Source of the DNA: Prolixibacteraceae bacterium
Lineage (GTDB): Bacteria > Bacteroidota > Bacteroidia > Bacteroidales > Prolixibacteraceae
Direction of reading: 5' to 3'
DNA length: 23,644 nt
NCBI GenBank assembly: GCA_003537645.1
Contig: DPRM01000080.1
Span: forward strand, 819 to 24,462
In this document: piece after piece, positions 15,297 to 23,644 of the stretch
How positions within the stretch are numbered: position 1 is the stretch's first letter
Layout of the letters: each line of letters begins with the position of its first letter
The notes under the pieces: model-generated
The model's database searches: none
Seen by the model: only the letters and a program-made list of their open reading frames with translations
Told to the model about the DNA's origin: nothing
Translations under genes and position numbers: made by a program

Positions 15297-15451
15297 TCGT
15301 TCGTTTTTGTTTTTTGTTCAACGTGCAAGTTACAACAAGTAAATAAATAAAGCATTATTGTTAATTGCATTTTATAAAGAAGATTTCAACAATAGAAAAG
15401 AGGCTGATGGCTCCCTGAAATATAAGTTGTTGCGGGTTATTTCATTTACAA

Positions 15452-15742
15452 CTACAGTTTTTCCTGTGCTCTAATATCACAAGGAATTGAAAAATTGATG
15501 ATGTCGCCGATTTCACCATTACCTCGGTGCCAGGGTCGGCATTCCCATCGGTTATAAGTGATTGAACCAACGGGGCGTTCAAAACAGTCATCATCATTGT
15601 GCTCTATCGCGCCTGCCAAACAACGTTGATGAATATCCTTCCATTTCTGGGGCATCTTGGGAAACACCTTGTAGTGATGTTTCCCGATGATGTCCTGTAC
15701 TGAATGGAAAGTATAGAATACTGGAAATGATTTAGTTTTTAA
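15452..15742 (-). pseudogene. Remnant of a PAS-domain sensor protein, cut by the neighbouring palindromic element
   Basis: The minus-strand frame from 15742 to the TAG at 15452 has no ATG near its 5' end; the only candidate start is GTG at 15667, which would give 71 residues. The translation IIGKHHYKVFPKMPQKWKDI, HQRCLAGAIEHNDDDCFERP and ITYNRWECRPWHRGNGEIGD matches the second half of a PAS domain (the iGk.HyevFP...Wke.H.rcLaGe...F.R.DGs..wlrWEvRPW...GeiGgi pattern). The expected beginning of the PAS domain and anything N-terminal are missing. The frame stops at a TAG (15743-15745) that abuts the MITE-like element. It ends abruptly after an altered ...CDIRAQEKL. It is best read as debris of a kinase gene. 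Confidence 0.65.
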
Positions 15743-15746
15743 CTAA

Positions 15747-15889
15747 TTCTACTTTGACAGATTAAGATCGGTGTTCGATTTTTCTCCTGATTTACCCCTT
15801 CCCTAAAGGGTGTCAGGAGAAAAATCTGGCTGTTCCCTTTAGGGTTCAGGGTAAAAACAGCCAGATTTTTCAAATGTGTCAAAGTAGAA
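15747..15889. mobile_element. MITE-like nested-palindrome element
   Basis: The 143-bp element has 13-base perfect terminal inverted repeats, TTCTACTTTGACA (15747-15759) and TGTCAAAGTAGAA (15877-15889). CTAA flanks it on both sides (15743-15746 and 15890-15893), a possible 4-bp target duplication. Inside are GATTTTTCTCCTGA / TCAGGAGAAAAATC (15777-15790 / 15813-15826) and GAAAAATCTGGCTGTT / AACAGCCAGATTTTTC (15819-15834 / 15856-15871). Their loops contain CCCTAAAGGG and CCCTTTAGGG, which pair with each other. It codes for nothing. Confidence 0.75.
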
Positions 15890-16035
15890 CTAATGTTAGT
15901 ATATAATAATTTCTTAAATTGTCACGAATTTCGCAAGCCCAAAAAATGTACTAAACCAATCATCTACAAACATCTAACTTAGTTGTTTGTCCAAACTTAA
16001 AATTTAAACCGAAACTAAACCAGGATGATGAATTC
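15890..16035 (+). promoter_or_regulatory. Promoter region of the membrane-protein operon
   Basis: The 146 bases are AT-rich and have no gene. CCAGGATG precedes the ATG at 16036 and could serve as a weak ribosome-binding site. No exact TAnnTTTG box was found, so the promoter is not placed. Confidence 0.35.
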
Positions 16036-16911
16036 ATGAAAAATAAAACCGTCATTTCAGTTCTTGTATTTTGTATTGCTGCGTTAGCAATAATTGCATC
16101 GGCAGCTGGTATTTTTAGCAATCAGGGTGCTGGGCTTTATGAATATCAATCGATTCGGGGGCAATCAATATCAATTTACGGAAAAGGTCTGTACAGACAC
16201 ATGTCGGCTGATGTGGCAATACAGGGCATTGCCCAAGACTATGTCACGCTGTTTATTGCCATACCTTTGTTGCTTTTTGCCCTCTTTTGGGCGGGAAAAG
16301 GAACCTATAAATCCAGAATTTTTCTGGCTGGGGTTTTAAATTACATTTTCCTTACCTACATGTTCTACATGAATATGGCAATGTTTAACGAACTGTTTCT
16401 GGTCTATGTGGCGCTTACAGGAACTTCGTTTTTTGCATTGGCACTCACATTGTTTTCCATCGAAATTGATAAACTACCAATTGTCTTCAACAAAACAATT
16501 CCGGTAAAATTTATTGGTGGTTTTTTAATTTTTAACGCTGTAAGCATTTCCCTGCTTTGGTTGAGTGTTGTTGTACCGCCATTATTCGACAAAACAATTG
16601 TACCACTCGCTGTTCAGCATTATACCACATTGACAGTTCAGGGATTTGACCTATCTATATTTCTGCCATTATCTTTTGTTTCAGGGTTATTGCTGATAAA
16701 AAAGCACCGTTTCGGATATCTGATGGCATCAGTTTATCTTGTTTTTCTTTCGTTGTTAATGACAGCTTTAATTGCAAAAATTATTGCAATGGCCTTAGCG
16801 GGTGTCAATGTGGTTCCGGCTGTTTTCATTGTCCCTTGTATTGCGGGTATTTCGGTTGTTTGCGCAGTCATTCTGCTTAAAAATATGAACGAAAATTCAT
16901 TAAATCAGTAA
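16036..16911 (+). CDS. Multi-pass integral membrane protein of unknown function
   Basis: A 291-residue protein with about eight hydrophobic segments. The first covers residues 6-27, followed by a short polar stretch with GQSISIYGKGLYRHMSADVA (about 43-62). More lie at 70-87 (VTLFIAIPLLLFALFWAG), 93-145, 158-180, 199-216, 223-250 and 255-282. There is no transporter or enzyme motif that I recognise. The stop lies 5 bases before the ATG of a second membrane protein, and a third follows after 1 base, so the three form one transcription unit. The polar IYGKGLY-like box followed by membrane segments suggests a conserved but unnamed family. Confidence 0.75.
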   Translation: MKNKTVISVLVFCIAALAIIASAAGIFSNQGAGLYEYQSIRGQSISIYGKGLYRHMSADVAIQGIAQDYVTLFIAIPLLLFALFWAGKGTYKSRIFLAGVLNYIFLTYMFYMNMAMFNELFLVYVALTGTSFFALALTLFSIEIDKLPIVFNKTIPVKFIGGFLIFNAVSISLLWLSVVVPPLFDKTIVPLAVQHYTTLTVQGFDLSIFLPLSFVSGLLLIKKHRFGYLMASVYLVFLSLLMTALIAKIIAMALAGVNVVPAVFIVPCIAGISVVCAVILLKNMNENSLNQ

Positions 16912-16916
16912 GCCTT

Positions 16917-17309
16917 ATGAAGAAATATTTTATCATTTTAGGATGCGTTCAGGCTTTTATCGCGTTGGGTGCAATTCCGGCAGGGTATGGTTATCTGTCC
17001 GACACTTCGGGTGCAGGCATGGGCGCTTCTTTAGAACTGCTTAAAAACTCGCCTTTGACAAGCTTTCTAATTCCGGGATTGTTTCTGCTAATTGTAAATG
17101 GGTTTGGCAATTTAGCAGGCGCTTTCCTATCGTTTAGAAAAAATGCATTCGCCGGAAAAGCAGGTTTGCTTTTAGGAATAATTCTTTGTCTCTGGATAAT
17201 AATTCAGGTTTATTGGATTGGGCTGATAAGTTTTATGCAACCCATGTTTCTGGTGATTGGAATAATTGAAGCATTATTAGGGTTCCTGATTATAAAAAAA
17301 ACTGAATAA
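16917..17309 (+). CDS. Small membrane protein, four predicted segments, unknown function
   Basis: A 130-residue protein with hydrophobic segments at about 4-22, 47-68, 81-102 and 106-125. The pattern FLIPGLFLLIVNGFGNLAGA followed by a short charged loop (FRKNAF) and a second glycine-rich segment is seen in conserved small membrane proteins that I cannot name. It sits as the middle gene of the three-gene unit, five bases after the first and one base before the third gene, so translation is probably coupled. No catalytic motif or signal-peptide cleavage site is apparent. Confidence 0.7.
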   Translation: MKKYFIILGCVQAFIALGAIPAGYGYLSDTSGAGMGASLELLKNSPLTSFLIPGLFLLIVNGFGNLAGAFLSFRKNAFAGKAGLLLGIILCLWIIIQVYWIGLISFMQPMFLVIGIIEALLGFLIIKKTE

Positions 17310-17310
17310 G

Positions 17311-18033
17311 ATGGAAATTGGTAAAATGCAACCCGAAATTGGTGCTGCCAGATTTGGCTATTATATTTCGATAATTACAACAATCCTGACTGTAATTACT
17401 TTTGGAATTGCCATTAACACACCACCATTATCGGGTCCTTTTTGTACTGGCTCATGTTTCGAATATCCTTATACCGACATTGCCGGCAGATTTCCCAGAG
17501 ATTACTACTGGATGTACCCTGCAATTCTGTTGTCATTTTCATACCTCATGATGATGATGAGTGTGCATCACGTTGCTTCGAACGAAAAGAAGCTGTACAG
17601 TATGATTGGTGTCGCATTTGCGCTTATGTCGGCATTTGTATTGTCAGTCGATTATTTTATTCAGGTATCAGTCATCCAGCCAAGTCTTTTAGCCGGAGAA
17701 ACCGACGGAATCGCCTTATTAACTCAATTTAATCCACACGGCATATTTATCGTACTCGAAGAATTGGGTTTTCTTTTTATGAGTATTTCATTCGTCTTTT
17801 TAGTGCCGGTCTTCTCCAAAGCAAATAGGCTCGAAAAAGCGATTAAATGGATTTCCGTGATCAGTTTTTTATTCGTCCTGGCCTCCTTTGCTTCAATAGC
17901 AATGATTTACGGCGTTAACCGCGAATACAGATTTGAAGTAGCAGTGATAACTATAACCTGGATTGAATTAATAGTTATCGGTATTTTATTTTCCAGATAT
18001 TTTAAAAGAATTAAAATTAGTTCTGCTTTCTGA
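17311..18033 (+). CDS. Membrane protein, about six segments, unknown function
   Basis: A 240-residue protein with hydrophobic stretches at about 17-36, 69-87, 97-118, 145-168, 181-203 and 208-229. The region between the first two has two cysteines (PFCTGSCF) and RFPRDYYWMYPAILL, and a later loop reads LLTQFNPHGIFIVLEELGFL. Both are well-conserved-looking family boxes, though I do not know the family name. It is the last gene of the membrane operon. Its stop lies only 4 bases from the stop of the PocR kinase on the other strand, with no separating terminator. Confidence 0.72.
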   Translation: MEIGKMQPEIGAARFGYYISIITTILTVITFGIAINTPPLSGPFCTGSCFEYPYTDIAGRFPRDYYWMYPAILLSFSYLMMMMSVHHVASNEKKLYSMIGVAFALMSAFVLSVDYFIQVSVIQPSLLAGETDGIALLTQFNPHGIFIVLEELGFLFMSISFVFLVPVFSKANRLEKAIKWISVISFLFVLASFASIAMIYGVNREYRFEVAVITITWIELIVIGILFSRYFKRIKISSAF

Positions 18034-18037
18034 ATTT

Positions 18038-21000
18038 TCAATCGGCTAACTTAGGGTCTTCAGTAATTCTGGGCAATGTAAAATGAAACGTACTGCCTTT
18101 CCCAGGTTCGCTTTCCACCCGGATTTGGCCGCCCATTAATTCAATCAGGTTCTTGGTAATTGTCAGCCCAAGTCCATTGCCACCATACTTTCTGGTCTTC
18201 TCGCCTTCAACCTGCCTGAAACGGTCAAATATCTTATCATGAAATTCGGGAGGAATACCAATGCCCGTATCGCTAACATAGAATTCAACATATCCATTTA
18301 CTGGCTGGTAGCCTACCTCAATGTGCCCGCTTGAAGTAAATTTTATCGCGTTGTTTAAAAGGTTAGTTAACACCTGCTCCATACGCTCTTTATCGGCAAA
18401 AACATGTAAATCTTCGTTGTCTTCCGGGCATACCCATCTGAACTCAACAGGCTTTTCGACAATTTTGATAAAATGTTGCTTTTTCATATATTCAATCAAT
18501 CCACAAACTTTCACTACCCCTTTTCTGATGGTAATTTCTCCTGCCTCGATTTTCGAAATATCGACGATGTCGCTGATGATATTCAACAGATTGTTCCCAT
18601 TGCTAATGATATGATGAATAAATTCGCTCTTTTGGTCTTCCGGAAAATCAGGATCATTTAGCAACTCCGAAAACCCAATAATACTATTTAACGGAGTTCT
18701 GATTTCGTGGCTCATGTTGGCCAGAAATGCTGATTTCAAGCGGTCGCTTGCTTCGGCTCTTCTTTTGGACACGATCAAATCTTCTTCCATTTGCTTGCGA
18801 TCGGTGATGTCTTCTTTTGTTGAGATGTAATTGGTGATTTCTCCTTTCTCACTGCGAAGCGGCGAAATCATAGTTCTATCCCAGTACAACTCGCCGTTCT
18901 TTTTCCGGTTATATATCTCCCCGGTCCAGGTTTCTCCTAAGGTAATCGTTCCCCAAAGTGTATTATAAAACTCTGTCGGCATCATCCCCGACTTCAAAAT
19001 CCGGGGAGTTTGACCAATTGCCTCCTCTTTTGTGTAACCCGTAATTTCGCTAAATTTTGAATTTACATACTCAATCTGCCCGTTTTTGTCGGTAATCACA
19101 ACCATTGTCGGACTTTGCTCGACACTTCTCGAAAGCTTCAGAATTTGATCATTCGCTTTTTTACTTTCAGTAATTTCACGGTCAACGCCAAGAATTCCAA
19201 TAATTTCACGATTCCGGTCGTAAAGCGGGATGCTGGATGTCAGGAAAATTCGTTTGACTCCCGTGCATACCGGAAAAACTTCCTCCCGGTTAATAATGGT
19301 TTCCCCTGTTTGGATAACTTGCATGTCATCCATGAAATAGCGATGTCCTGGTTCTCCTTTGTAAAGTTCTAACACGGTTTTACCCAGGATCTGCGATTCA
19401 TCCTGAAAACCAAATCGCTCCCAGTCGGCTTGATTGGAAATTATTTTCTTTCCTTCGCGGTTCTTAATGTAAACAGCAACGGGTAAATTATTGATGAGCG
19501 TGCGTAAAAGCAGGCGTTCTTCCTCAATTTCCAGTTGTGTATTCACCCTTTCAGTAATGTCGGTCGAAATGATTAAACGTGCATCTCTCGATTCATACTC
19601 AATCCGGTGCGATACAATATCAACATAAATGATTTCACCGTTTTTCTTTTTATGTCTCCAAGTACCGGCACGATTAAACATTTCTGTGGTCGTATCAACA
19701 TCTCTAATTAACTGACCAATGTCTTCTACCGGACGAATATCTTTTATGGTCATATTTAGAAATTCACCGCGTGAAAATCCGTAATGATTAATGGCGGCTT
19801 CGTTTACTTCCAGAAATGATAATGTTTCCAGGTCATAGATCCACATAGGGGCAGGATTGTTTTCAAAAAGATGACGGTATTTACTTTCGCTTTTAGTCAA
19901 TTCCTCGCTTAATTTTTGTTTTTGGGTAATATCGATAAAAGTAACTACAGATCCAATTACATTGTTATCCCGTAATATAGGGTACGACCAGTATTCAACC
20001 GGGAAGCTTTCCCCGCCTTTTGTCCAGAATACTTCATCGTCGCAATGTGTTCCTTTACAATCCTTAAATGCCTGAAATACCCTGCATTTTTCTATATCGA
20101 AAACACTTCGGTCGTTATGGGAATGGTGCATTAATTGATGCATATTTTTTCCAAGCAACTCACTTTCGTAGGTATAGCCCAACATTGTCAGAGCTGCCTT
20201 GTTACAAAAAGTACATTCGCCATTGGTGTCAATTCCATAAATCCCCTCGGCAGTAGAATTAAAGAGTAGCCGAATGGTTTCTTCGCTTTCTTTCAGGGCA
20301 ACTTCTGCTTTTTTCCTTTCCGATATATCCTCGATGTATCCTTCCAGAAACTTCACTTTATTATCATCGTCATAAACAACAACTGCTTGCTCAAGCACCC
20401 ATCGAATTTTCCCCGATGCAGTAATAATTTCGTATTCCTGATAAAATGACGTTTTGTTGGCAATTACCTGTTCCCATTGTTCAAACAAATATTCGCGGTA
20501 TTCCGCCTTTATAACCTCGTTAAACGAAATGGTTTTGTTTCCTGTTAAATCTTCAGGCAGATAGCCTGTTACAGAATAGCACCCTTCACTTACATACAAC
20601 ATTGTCCAATCTTCATCGTAATTGCAGCGATAAACAAACCCCGGCAAATTACTAACCAGCGAAGAAAGTCGGCGTTCCTGTTCTTTTAAATTCCTTTCAT
20701 TTAGTTTCTTTTCGGTACTGTCCTGGAAGAAAATTGATAATCCATCATCGGATGGATAAATCCTGTTCTCGAACCAAATGTTATAATGCGAATTATATTC
20801 TACCAAAAACTTGAACTTCTTTGTTTCAGCAGCCTCCATACAAGTATTGTAAAATTCATGGTTAACCGCATCCGGAAATTCTGTCCAAATGTTCTTTCCA
20901 ATCATTTCCTGCGGATTCCGTCCAATTATTTTACCGGCTTTCTTGTTCATATAGGTGTAACACCAGTTAGTATTGAGAGAAACAAATGCGTCGCTAACAC

Positions 21001-21583
21001 TTTCAAGAATATTGGAAAGTTGATGCACGTGTTTTATTTCCTTCTTTTCGGATTGCTTAAAATTCTGGTTGGCTTTGTCAGATAGTTGATTGGCCAGTGT
21101 AAAAAGAACTTGGGCGATTTGCCTAAATTTTTCTTCAGACATAATAGGTACTTCACGAAATGCCTGAATGAAATCTTCTTCATCAGCGCCTATTTCGCGG
21201 GCATATTCTCTCATTCGGTCTTCATCCTGAACTTCATTCCTGACCTGGCCAATTAGCCAGTTGGCCACATGCTGATTGCCTACAGTTATGCTGGCGCCAG
21301 CATCCCAAAGTCCACCGCTAAGGCAGGGTTGCACAATGGGGCCGCAGGGATTATGGCGACCAATCATTGCATCGGAATGTTTGCAGTTGAGTTGCCCCTT
21401 TTCTGTACACCGAATGATATTCTGGCACAAGCGGCTGAAGTTACTGGAACGGGTGATGGGTGTTCCATCCGGGTGGGTGATGATGGATGCTAACCCAAAA
21501 ACTGAAGCTATTTGATTCTGGAGTTGTTGTAATTCATCAATATCAAATAACTCCTCAAAGAGTATAGGTTCTATTTGGTTCAT
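18038..21583 (-). CDS. PocR-domain, six-PAS sensor histidine kinase
   Basis: A 1181-residue cytosolic kinase; no membrane segment is seen. Residues about 8-172 form a PocR sensory domain with cysteines 53, 59, 67, 80 and 87 in the pattern LC..C..C..C..C, used by relatives to sense small molecules or metal-linked ligands. Six PAS modules follow (about 184-295, 304-425, 430-555, 563-680, 688-808, 815-930), most ending in a D-I-T/S-E/D motif. HisKA has His959 in FLANMSHEIRTPLNSIIGF. HATPase has the N-box Asn1078, DTGIGI (1105-1110) and GGNGLGL (1134-1140). No receiver domain or adjacent response regulator is present, so the output partner is elsewhere. It follows a paralogous kinase on the same strand. 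Confidence 0.92.
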   Translation of the reverse strand: MNQIEPILFEELFDIDELQQLQNQIASVFGLASIITHPDGTPITRSSNFSRLCQNIIRCTEKGQLNCKHSDAMIGRHNPCGPIVQPCLSGGLWDAGASITVGNQHVANWLIGQVRNEVQDEDRMREYAREIGADEEDFIQAFREVPIMSEEKFRQIAQVLFTLANQLSDKANQNFKQSEKKEIKHVHQLSNILESVSDAFVSLNTNWCYTYMNKKAGKIIGRNPQEMIGKNIWTEFPDAVNHEFYNTCMEAAETKKFKFLVEYNSHYNIWFENRIYPSDDGLSIFFQDSTEKKLNERNLKEQERRLSSLVSNLPGFVYRCNYDEDWTMLYVSEGCYSVTGYLPEDLTGNKTISFNEVIKAEYREYLFEQWEQVIANKTSFYQEYEIITASGKIRWVLEQAVVVYDDDNKVKFLEGYIEDISERKKAEVALKESEETIRLLFNSTAEGIYGIDTNGECTFCNKAALTMLGYTYESELLGKNMHQLMHHSHNDRSVFDIEKCRVFQAFKDCKGTHCDDEVFWTKGGESFPVEYWSYPILRDNNVIGSVVTFIDITQKQKLSEELTKSESKYRHLFENNPAPMWIYDLETLSFLEVNEAAINHYGFSRGEFLNMTIKDIRPVEDIGQLIRDVDTTTEMFNRAGTWRHKKKNGEIIYVDIVSHRIEYESRDARLIISTDITERVNTQLEIEEERLLLRTLINNLPVAVYIKNREGKKIISNQADWERFGFQDESQILGKTVLELYKGEPGHRYFMDDMQVIQTGETIINREEVFPVCTGVKRIFLTSSIPLYDRNREIIGILGVDREITESKKANDQILKLSRSVEQSPTMVVITDKNGQIEYVNSKFSEITGYTKEEAIGQTPRILKSGMMPTEFYNTLWGTITLGETWTGEIYNRKKNGELYWDRTMISPLRSEKGEITNYISTKEDITDRKQMEEDLIVSKRRAEASDRLKSAFLANMSHEIRTPLNSIIGFSELLNDPDFPEDQKSEFIHHIISNGNNLLNIISDIVDISKIEAGEITIRKGVVKVCGLIEYMKKQHFIKIVEKPVEFRWVCPEDNEDLHVFADKERMEQVLTNLLNNAIKFTSSGHIEVGYQPVNGYVEFYVSDTGIGIPPEFHDKIFDRFRQVEGEKTRKYGGNGLGLTITKNLIELMGGQIRVESEPGKGSTFHFTLPRITEDPKLAD

Positions 21584-21605
21584 TGGTTTGGTTTTGGTTT
21601 CAGAC

Positions 21606-21613
21606 CAAAGGTA
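21606..21613 (-). promoter_or_regulatory. Candidate -7 box of the PocR kinase promoter
   Basis: On the minus strand TACCTTTG matches TAnnTTTG exactly and lies 22 bases before the ATG at 21583. A clear TTTG -33 box at the right distance was not found, so confidence is moderate. The transcript's start region includes TTTGGT...ACCAAA, which could form a small 5' hairpin. Confidence 0.42.
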
Positions 21614-21701
21614 AAAAAATATAATTATGCGAATCTAGGGTAGGATTTTTAAACCCGAAGGGTTGTAATCATTTTCGAAAAATGGAATAACGCGCATAAA
21701 A

Positions 21702-21713
21702 ACCACGAGTGGT
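21702..21713 (-). terminator. Weak candidate terminator of the upstream kinase
   Basis: On the minus strand ACCAC-TC-GTGGT is followed by TTTTATG. The stem is short. A second small hairpin, AACCC-GAA-GGGTT, lies at 21652-21664 but has no T run. Confidence 0.35.
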
Positions 21714-21796
21714 GAAATAATCCTGTCATGCCTTCTGCATTATCATTAATTTCTATTTCAACCCTTGATTCGTATATAAAACTCAAATTGATTGGC

Positions 21797-23644
21797 TTAC
21801 TTCGTCTCTTCGGTAATTATAGGCAATGTAAAATAAAAGGTACTTCCTTTTCCCAATTTCGATTCAACCCAAATTTTTCCGCCCATCAACTCCACCAGAT
21901 TTTTCGAAATGGCCAAACCTAGTCCGTTTCCGCCATATTTCCGTGTATCAGCATCTTCCACCTGCCGAAACCGATCAAATATTTTATCGTGATATTCAGA
22001 CGGAATTCCAATGCCTGTATCCTTGATGTAAAATTCTACCATTTTGCCCTTAAGTTGATATCCAATTTCAATGGCGCCATTTTCAGTAAATTTTAAGGCA
22101 TTACTAATTAGGTTAGTGAAAACTTGCATAAGTCTGTTAGGATCTGCTACAAATACAATATCACTATTATTAAGATCATCCAAAACACTAAATCGAAGAT
22201 TTCTGCTTTCAACTTGAATTGCAAATTGGCTTTTCACTTTTGAGCCAAATTTTTGTGCATTAATCTGCTTTTTATGAATTTTTAATTCGCCGGATTCCAA
22301 CTTCGAAATATCCATTATATCACTAATAATGGTTAAAAGGTTATTGCCATTTGTGATGATAAGCTGAATAAATTCATTTTTCTGCTCCATTTCAAAGTCA
22401 GGGTCAGTAAGTAATTCAGAAAACCCAATGATGCTATTTAATGGGGTGCGGATTTCGTGTGACATATTGGCAAGAAATGCTGATTTAAGGCGATCACTTT
22501 CTTCAGCCCTTTCTTTTTCCTTAATCAAATCGGAATATAATTTTTTCTTTTCCGTGATGTCTTCTTTGGCGGCAACAAAATGAGTAATTTCACCATTGGG
22601 ATTAAAAATAGGGGCAATGATGGCATTTTCCCAATACAATTTCCCATTTTTTTTTCGGTTCAGAATTTCACTGATCCATGGTTGACCAGATAACAGGGTT
22701 CTCCACATTTCATCATAAAATGTGGCATCGTGCATTCCTGATTTTAATACACGGGGATTCTTACCCAAGGCTTCTTCTTTGGTATAACCAGTATTTTTTG
22801 TGAAGTTAGGATTAACATATTCAATGGTTCCACTGACATCAGTAATCACCATGCTTACCGGGCTTTGTTCAATCGATTTGCTCAATAAACGGAGTTGTTC
22901 TTCTGCCGCCTTTTTCTCTGTAATATCGATGTTTACACCCTTCAGTAAAACAATTTTATCGTCAACAAAGACAGGGATGATTTTATTAACGATCCATTTA
23001 ATCTGATTGTCCGGGAAACTAATTCGAAGTTCCAGCTCGATAGGAGATTTGGTGTGGAGCAGGGTGTTAAATCCTCCATCGATTAAATGTAGATCATCCG
23101 GATGAACCCGGCTTCTGAAATAGTCATAAGTGGGAATGAATTCAAATGGTTCCAACCCGAAGAGGCGGTAACAATTTTCTGACCATTTTGATTTGTTTTT
23201 AATCAGATCGAATTCCCAATCACCCATATTTGCTATTATCTGGGCTTCTTTTAGAGAATTTTCACTTTCAATAAGAGACTCTTCAATCTTCTTCCGTTCA
23301 GAAATATCGTTAATAATTACCATCCGTGCCGGTCGTTCATCAAATTCAATCTGGTGTGAACTAATTTCCACAAATATAGTATCACCATTCTTTTTGATGT
23401 GACGCCAGATTCCAGCTTTGTTGAATGGTGTGACAGTTTGCTTAACATCTTTTAAGAGGGTGTCAATATCCTCGTCAGGGCGGATGTTTTTTAAGGTCAT
23501 ACTCAGAAATTCTTCGCGACTATAACCATATTGCATAATTGCAGTACCGTTCACTTCCAGAAACCTTAGGGTTTCGAGGTCGTAAATCCACATGGGAGCC
23601 GGATTATTTTCGAACAGATACCGGTATTTACTTTCGCTTTCTTG
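21797..23644 (-). CDS. Multi-PAS sensor histidine kinase, 5' end beyond the window
   Basis: The frame is open to the right edge; a methionine at 23593 is internal (the upstream residues QESESKYRYLFENNPAPM continue a PAS domain). Three PAS modules are visible, the first opening with KYRYLFENNPAPMWIYDLET. HisKA follows (FLANMSHEIRTPLNSIIGF) and HATPase (DTGIGI and GGNGLGL boxes). The visible part is a close paralogue of the last third of the PocR kinase: the same PAS box (NNPAPMWIYDLETL.FLEVN), the same HisKA and the same RFRQVE box. One PAS domain (about 22.9-23.3 kb) differs from the PocR protein. No receiver domain follows. It likely feeds an unlinked response regulator. Confidence 0.93.
   Translation of the reverse strand, partial: QESESKYRYLFENNPAPMWIYDLETLRFLEVNGTAIMQYGYSREEFLSMTLKNIRPDEDIDTLLKDVKQTVTPFNKAGIWRHIKKNGDTIFVEISSHQIEFDERPARMVIINDISERKKIEESLIESENSLKEAQIIANMGDWEFDLIKNKSKWSENCYRLFGLEPFEFIPTYDYFRSRVHPDDLHLIDGGFNTLLHTKSPIELELRISFPDNQIKWIVNKIIPVFVDDKIVLLKGVNIDITEKKAAEEQLRLLSKSIEQSPVSMVITDVSGTIEYVNPNFTKNTGYTKEEALGKNPRVLKSGMHDATFYDEMWRTLLSGQPWISEILNRKKNGKLYWENAIIAPIFNPNGEITHFVAAKEDITEKKKLYSDLIKEKERAEESDRLKSAFLANMSHEIRTPLNSIIGFSELLTDPDFEMEQKNEFIQLIITNGNNLLTIISDIMDISKLESGELKIHKKQINAQKFGSKVKSQFAIQVESRNLRFSVLDDLNNSDIVFVADPNRLMQVFTNLISNALKFTENGAIEIGYQLKGKMVEFYIKDTGIGIPSEYHDKIFDRFRQVEDADTRKYGGNGLGLAISKNLVELMGGKIWVESKLGKGSTFYFTLPIITEETK

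Overview
The window comes from a member of the Bacteroidota, probably a Bacteroidia/Marinilabiliales-like bacterium. This rests on gene families: a SusD/RagB outer-membrane lipoprotein, a UpxY-type NusG paralogue, TAnnTTTG-type -7 promoter boxes, multi-PAS histidine kinases with conserved SHEIRTPLNSIIGFSELL boxes, and the short palindromic repeat CCTTGAGCGAAGTCGAAGG common in this phylum. The genus cannot be decided from the sequence. No tRNA, rRNA, CRISPR array or intact transposase was seen.

Left part (1-5.2 kb): the 3' end of a susD gene faces a small secreted or membrane-anchored protein across a strong shared hairpin terminator. Next, on the minus strand, come a Crp/Fnr regulator and an orphan UpxY antiterminator with a TTG start and no polysaccharide locus beside it. 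On the plus strand a TetR regulator is followed by a FabH-like ketosynthase. An 8-bp-arm palindrome, a likely TetR operator, lies in the 66-bp gap between them.

Centre (5.3-15.3 kb): a minus-strand type I restriction-modification island with the order hsdM, hsdS, OLD-like ATPase/TOPRIM protein, rhuM, a broken AlbA_2/HATPase_c_4 regulator, hsdR. HsdM, HsdS and HsdR all look intact. The second specificity half of hsdS and the OLD-like gene are visibly AT-richer than their neighbours (spot counts of 22-27% GC against 42-50%), as if imported together. The regulator before hsdR has lost its middle in frame and carries a one-base frameshift. Its separated winged-helix end still finishes with TAA directly against the hsdR ATG.

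Right part (15.4-23.6 kb): a PAS-domain remnant is cut off by a 143-bp nested-palindrome element that looks like a MITE, with 13-bp terminal inverted repeats and a CTAA direct repeat. Then come a three-gene plus-strand operon of multi-pass membrane proteins of unknown function and two tandem, clearly paralogous, minus-strand hybrid-free sensor kinases. The first has a PocR domain and six PAS domains; the second runs off the right edge.

The most interesting unit is the restriction island with its embedded OLD-like nuclease candidate, RhuM and a decaying regulator. The best structural discovery is the MITE-like element.
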